A program made the position numbers and the translations under genes. A model generated the notes under the pieces. That model ran no database searches, was not told the origin of the DNA, and saw only the letters and a list, made by a program, of their open reading frames with translations. A stretch of DNA of 6,382 nucleotides, taken from NCBI GenBank assembly GCA_030627405.1, contig DAOUSD010000111.1:1-6382 (forward strand), read 5' to 3'. Positions 5,234 through 6,382 of the stretch are shown here, piece by piece. The stretch's first letter is position 1; each line of letters starts with the position of its first letter. The stretch comes from Deltaproteobacteria bacterium. GTDB lineage: Bacteria; Desulfobacterota; Desulfobacteria; Desulfobacterales; ETH-SRB1.

Positions 5234-6241
5234 ATGGAAAAATCTATATCACAAGATACTCTTCATAAAATGGTTGCACGATGGGCATCTCCTCGTGCGG
5301 AGAATTACCGGTTTAAAATTTATACAGACACCTCTGATTTTTTTCGTGTAGAATATGGAAGTGTGGTTGTTCTTAATGAAAAGCCTTTTCTAATTATGCA
5401 TAATGCAAAGGAAGGACGTTTCGGGCTTGATGATGAGGAAAAATTTTGGGTTAAGCGATCAATTGATTTAACCGATGGAAGCAGGAAGATCATAAAACTT
5501 GTTTTTCATGAAAAATTTATGGCTAATATTGCAGGTATTGACTTTGAGTGCTTTAGGAGCCCCAGAAAAGAGGCGCGCATTTTAAAGCTGGTGGCTGGTC
5601 ATAAAAATTTCATGCATGGATATGCGGTAGAGGATGAAAAAGGAAATATTGTTAGAGTATTAGACATAATTAATGGAAAAACTATCCATGATTATGTGCA
5701 AAAATTAAGGCCCGATCATAAGACTTATTTTTATGAGCTGTTCCCCGGCATTTTAAGTAAATATATTGAGTGCATTAAAGCCATTAAATTTCTACACGAA
5801 AATGGTGAGAAACACGGCGATATTCGTAGAGATCATATTTTAATTGACAGGCACAGCGGAGATTTTCGCTGGATAGATTTTGACTATAATTACCGCCAGA
5901 GAGAGAATATATATGGCTATGATCTCTTTGGTCTGGGTAATATTTTAATATTTCTGACAGGAATGGGCGATGTAATGATGACTGACCTCAAGAAACAAAA
6001 CCATCCGGCTTTAAGTTTACTGGCAGATGATGATGTTAATATTGTTTTTCACAATCGTGTGGCAAATTTAAAAAAAGTTTATCCCTATATACCTGAAACC
6101 CTTAACAGGATGCTTATGCATTTTTCAAGTGGCGCCAACTGGTTCTATGATGATACCAAGCAGTTGCTGGAGGATTTAGAAGGGTTCACGTACTCAATTA
6201 ATAATACATTGCCAAAAACTTGCAAGGAGGAAAAAGCATGA
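5234..6241 (+). CDS. Divergent protein-kinase-fold protein
   Basis: This 335-residue soluble protein has the skeleton of a Hanks-type kinase in divergent form. Candidate parts in order are K88 in RKIIKLVF for the ATP-binding lysine, E113 in KEARIL for the alpha-C glutamate, FLHENGEKHGDIRRDHILID (186-205) for the catalytic loop, WIDFDYNY (213-220) at the DFG position, and YDLFGLGNIL (229-238) matching the F-helix D-x-x-x-L-G. The catalytic Asp (D196) and metal Asp (D215) are present. HRD is HGD, the catalytic-loop Asn is His (H201), and DFG is DFD. No clear glycine-rich loop is seen. It could be an active atypical kinase, an APH-like phosphotransferase or a pseudokinase; its substrate is unknown. 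The first 80 residues match nothing I recognise. AGAGG lies 5 nt before the ATG. Its stop overlaps the UspA start (ATGA), so the two are probably translationally coupled. Confidence 0.7.
   Translation: MEKSISQDTLHKMVARWASPRAENYRFKIYTDTSDFFRVEYGSVVVLNEKPFLIMHNAKEGRFGLDDEEKFWVKRSIDLTDGSRKIIKLVFHEKFMANIAGIDFECFRSPRKEARILKLVAGHKNFMHGYAVEDEKGNIVRVLDIINGKTIHDYVQKLRPDHKTYFYELFPGILSKYIECIKAIKFLHENGEKHGDIRRDHILIDRHSGDFRWIDFDYNYRQRENIYGYDLFGLGNILIFLTGMGDVMMTDLKKQNHPALSLLADDDVNIVFHNRVANLKKVYPYIPETLNRMLMHFSSGANWFYDDTKQLLEDLEGFTYSINNTLPKTCKEEKA
6224..6230 (+). promoter_or_regulatory. Strong ribosome-binding site for the UspA gene
   Basis: AAGGAGG ends 7 nt before the ATG at 6238 and is the most consensus-like Shine-Dalgarno in the window. 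It lies inside the last codons of the kinase-like gene. It fixes the start of the next gene and suggests that this gene is translated more strongly than its upstream partner. Confidence 0.8.
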
Positions 6242-6382
6242 ATAAAGAGCTTGTTTTTAATAAGAACATTCTTATTGCAGTTGATGAGTCAGAGAATGCC
6301 CGTCGTGCAGTTTTATATGTGGCTCAACTTCTGGAAGGCGCAGAGGGTTTCAGTGTTACTATCCTGCATATAATTAATGAAC
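6238..6382 (+). CDS. Universal stress protein (UspA) family, N-terminal fragment
   Basis: The frame is open from the ATG to the end of the window, giving 48 residues. After a short leader (MNKELVFNK) comes NILIAVDESENARRAVLYVAQLL in pieces (about 10-32), then FSVTILHII (37-45). A first beta-strand with a conserved Asp (I-A-V-D-x-S), then a helix with 'A-x-x-A-x-x-x-A-x-x-L', then a second strand 'V-T-I-L-H' is the standard start of the UspA alpha/beta fold. Such proteins often bind ATP through a G-2x-G-9x-G(S/T) motif near the C-terminus; that part is outside the window, so the ATP-binding class cannot be judged. The 4-nt overlap with the kinase-like gene points to a two-gene unit and to a possible functional link, such as phosphorylation of the Usp, which is not shown. 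Confidence 0.82.
   Translation, partial: MNKELVFNKNILIAVDESENARRAVLYVAQLLEGAEGFSVTILHIINE

Noticed and set aside
1..6382. CRISPR arrays, tRNA or rRNA genes, insertion sequences
   Set aside because: No regularly spaced identical repeats, no cloverleaf or rRNA signature, and no transposase frame were seen on either strand.

Overview
The window looks like a chromosomal segment of an anaerobic bacterium, most likely a Desulfobacterota (former Deltaproteobacteria) sulfate reducer or syntroph. This is inferred from moderate-to-low GC, a cytoplasmic formate dehydrogenase joined to sulfhydrogenase/Asr-type electron-transfer subunits, a divergent kinase-like gene next to a UspA gene, and palindromic intergenic repeats of a kind I associate with that phylum. 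The sequence alone does not fix the lineage.

Layout. Positions 1-144 hold the C-terminal end of a MarC-family membrane protein (+). A 106-nt nested palindromic repeat (145-250) fills most of the gap to a convergent fxsA-like gene (276-674, -). The non-coding stretch 675-1011 holds a weak candidate promoter for fxsA, a 129-nt imperfect inverted repeat (737-865) and the AT-rich leader of the next operon. Three closely packed + strand genes follow: a molybdopterin formate dehydrogenase catalytic subunit (1012-3036), a two-[4Fe-4S] HydB/AsrA-type subunit (3036-4304), and a HydG/AsrB-type FAD/NAD(P)-binding [2Fe-2S] subunit (about 4318-5157). After 76 nt with short repeats comes a divergent protein-kinase-fold gene (5234-6241), which overlaps by 4 nt the start of a UspA-family gene (6238 to the window edge).

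How the genes work together. The three-gene block predicts a soluble cytoplasmic formate:NAD(P) oxidoreductase. Electrons would pass from formate at the Mo/W-bisMGD site, through one [4Fe-4S] in alpha and two in beta, to [2Fe-2S] and FAD in gamma and on to NAD(P), or in reverse for CO2 reduction. The kinase-like and UspA genes may form a separate stress or regulatory pair.

The most interesting feature is at the C-terminus of the beta subunit. Beyond the usual HydB/AsrA fold it carries an extra domain of about 53 residues that fits the two-motif MshEN (GspE/PilB N-terminal) c-di-GMP-binding signature, 24 + 5 + 24 residues. This suggests a formate dehydrogenase electron-transfer subunit that could be controlled directly by a cyclic dinucleotide, which I do not know as a described arrangement.
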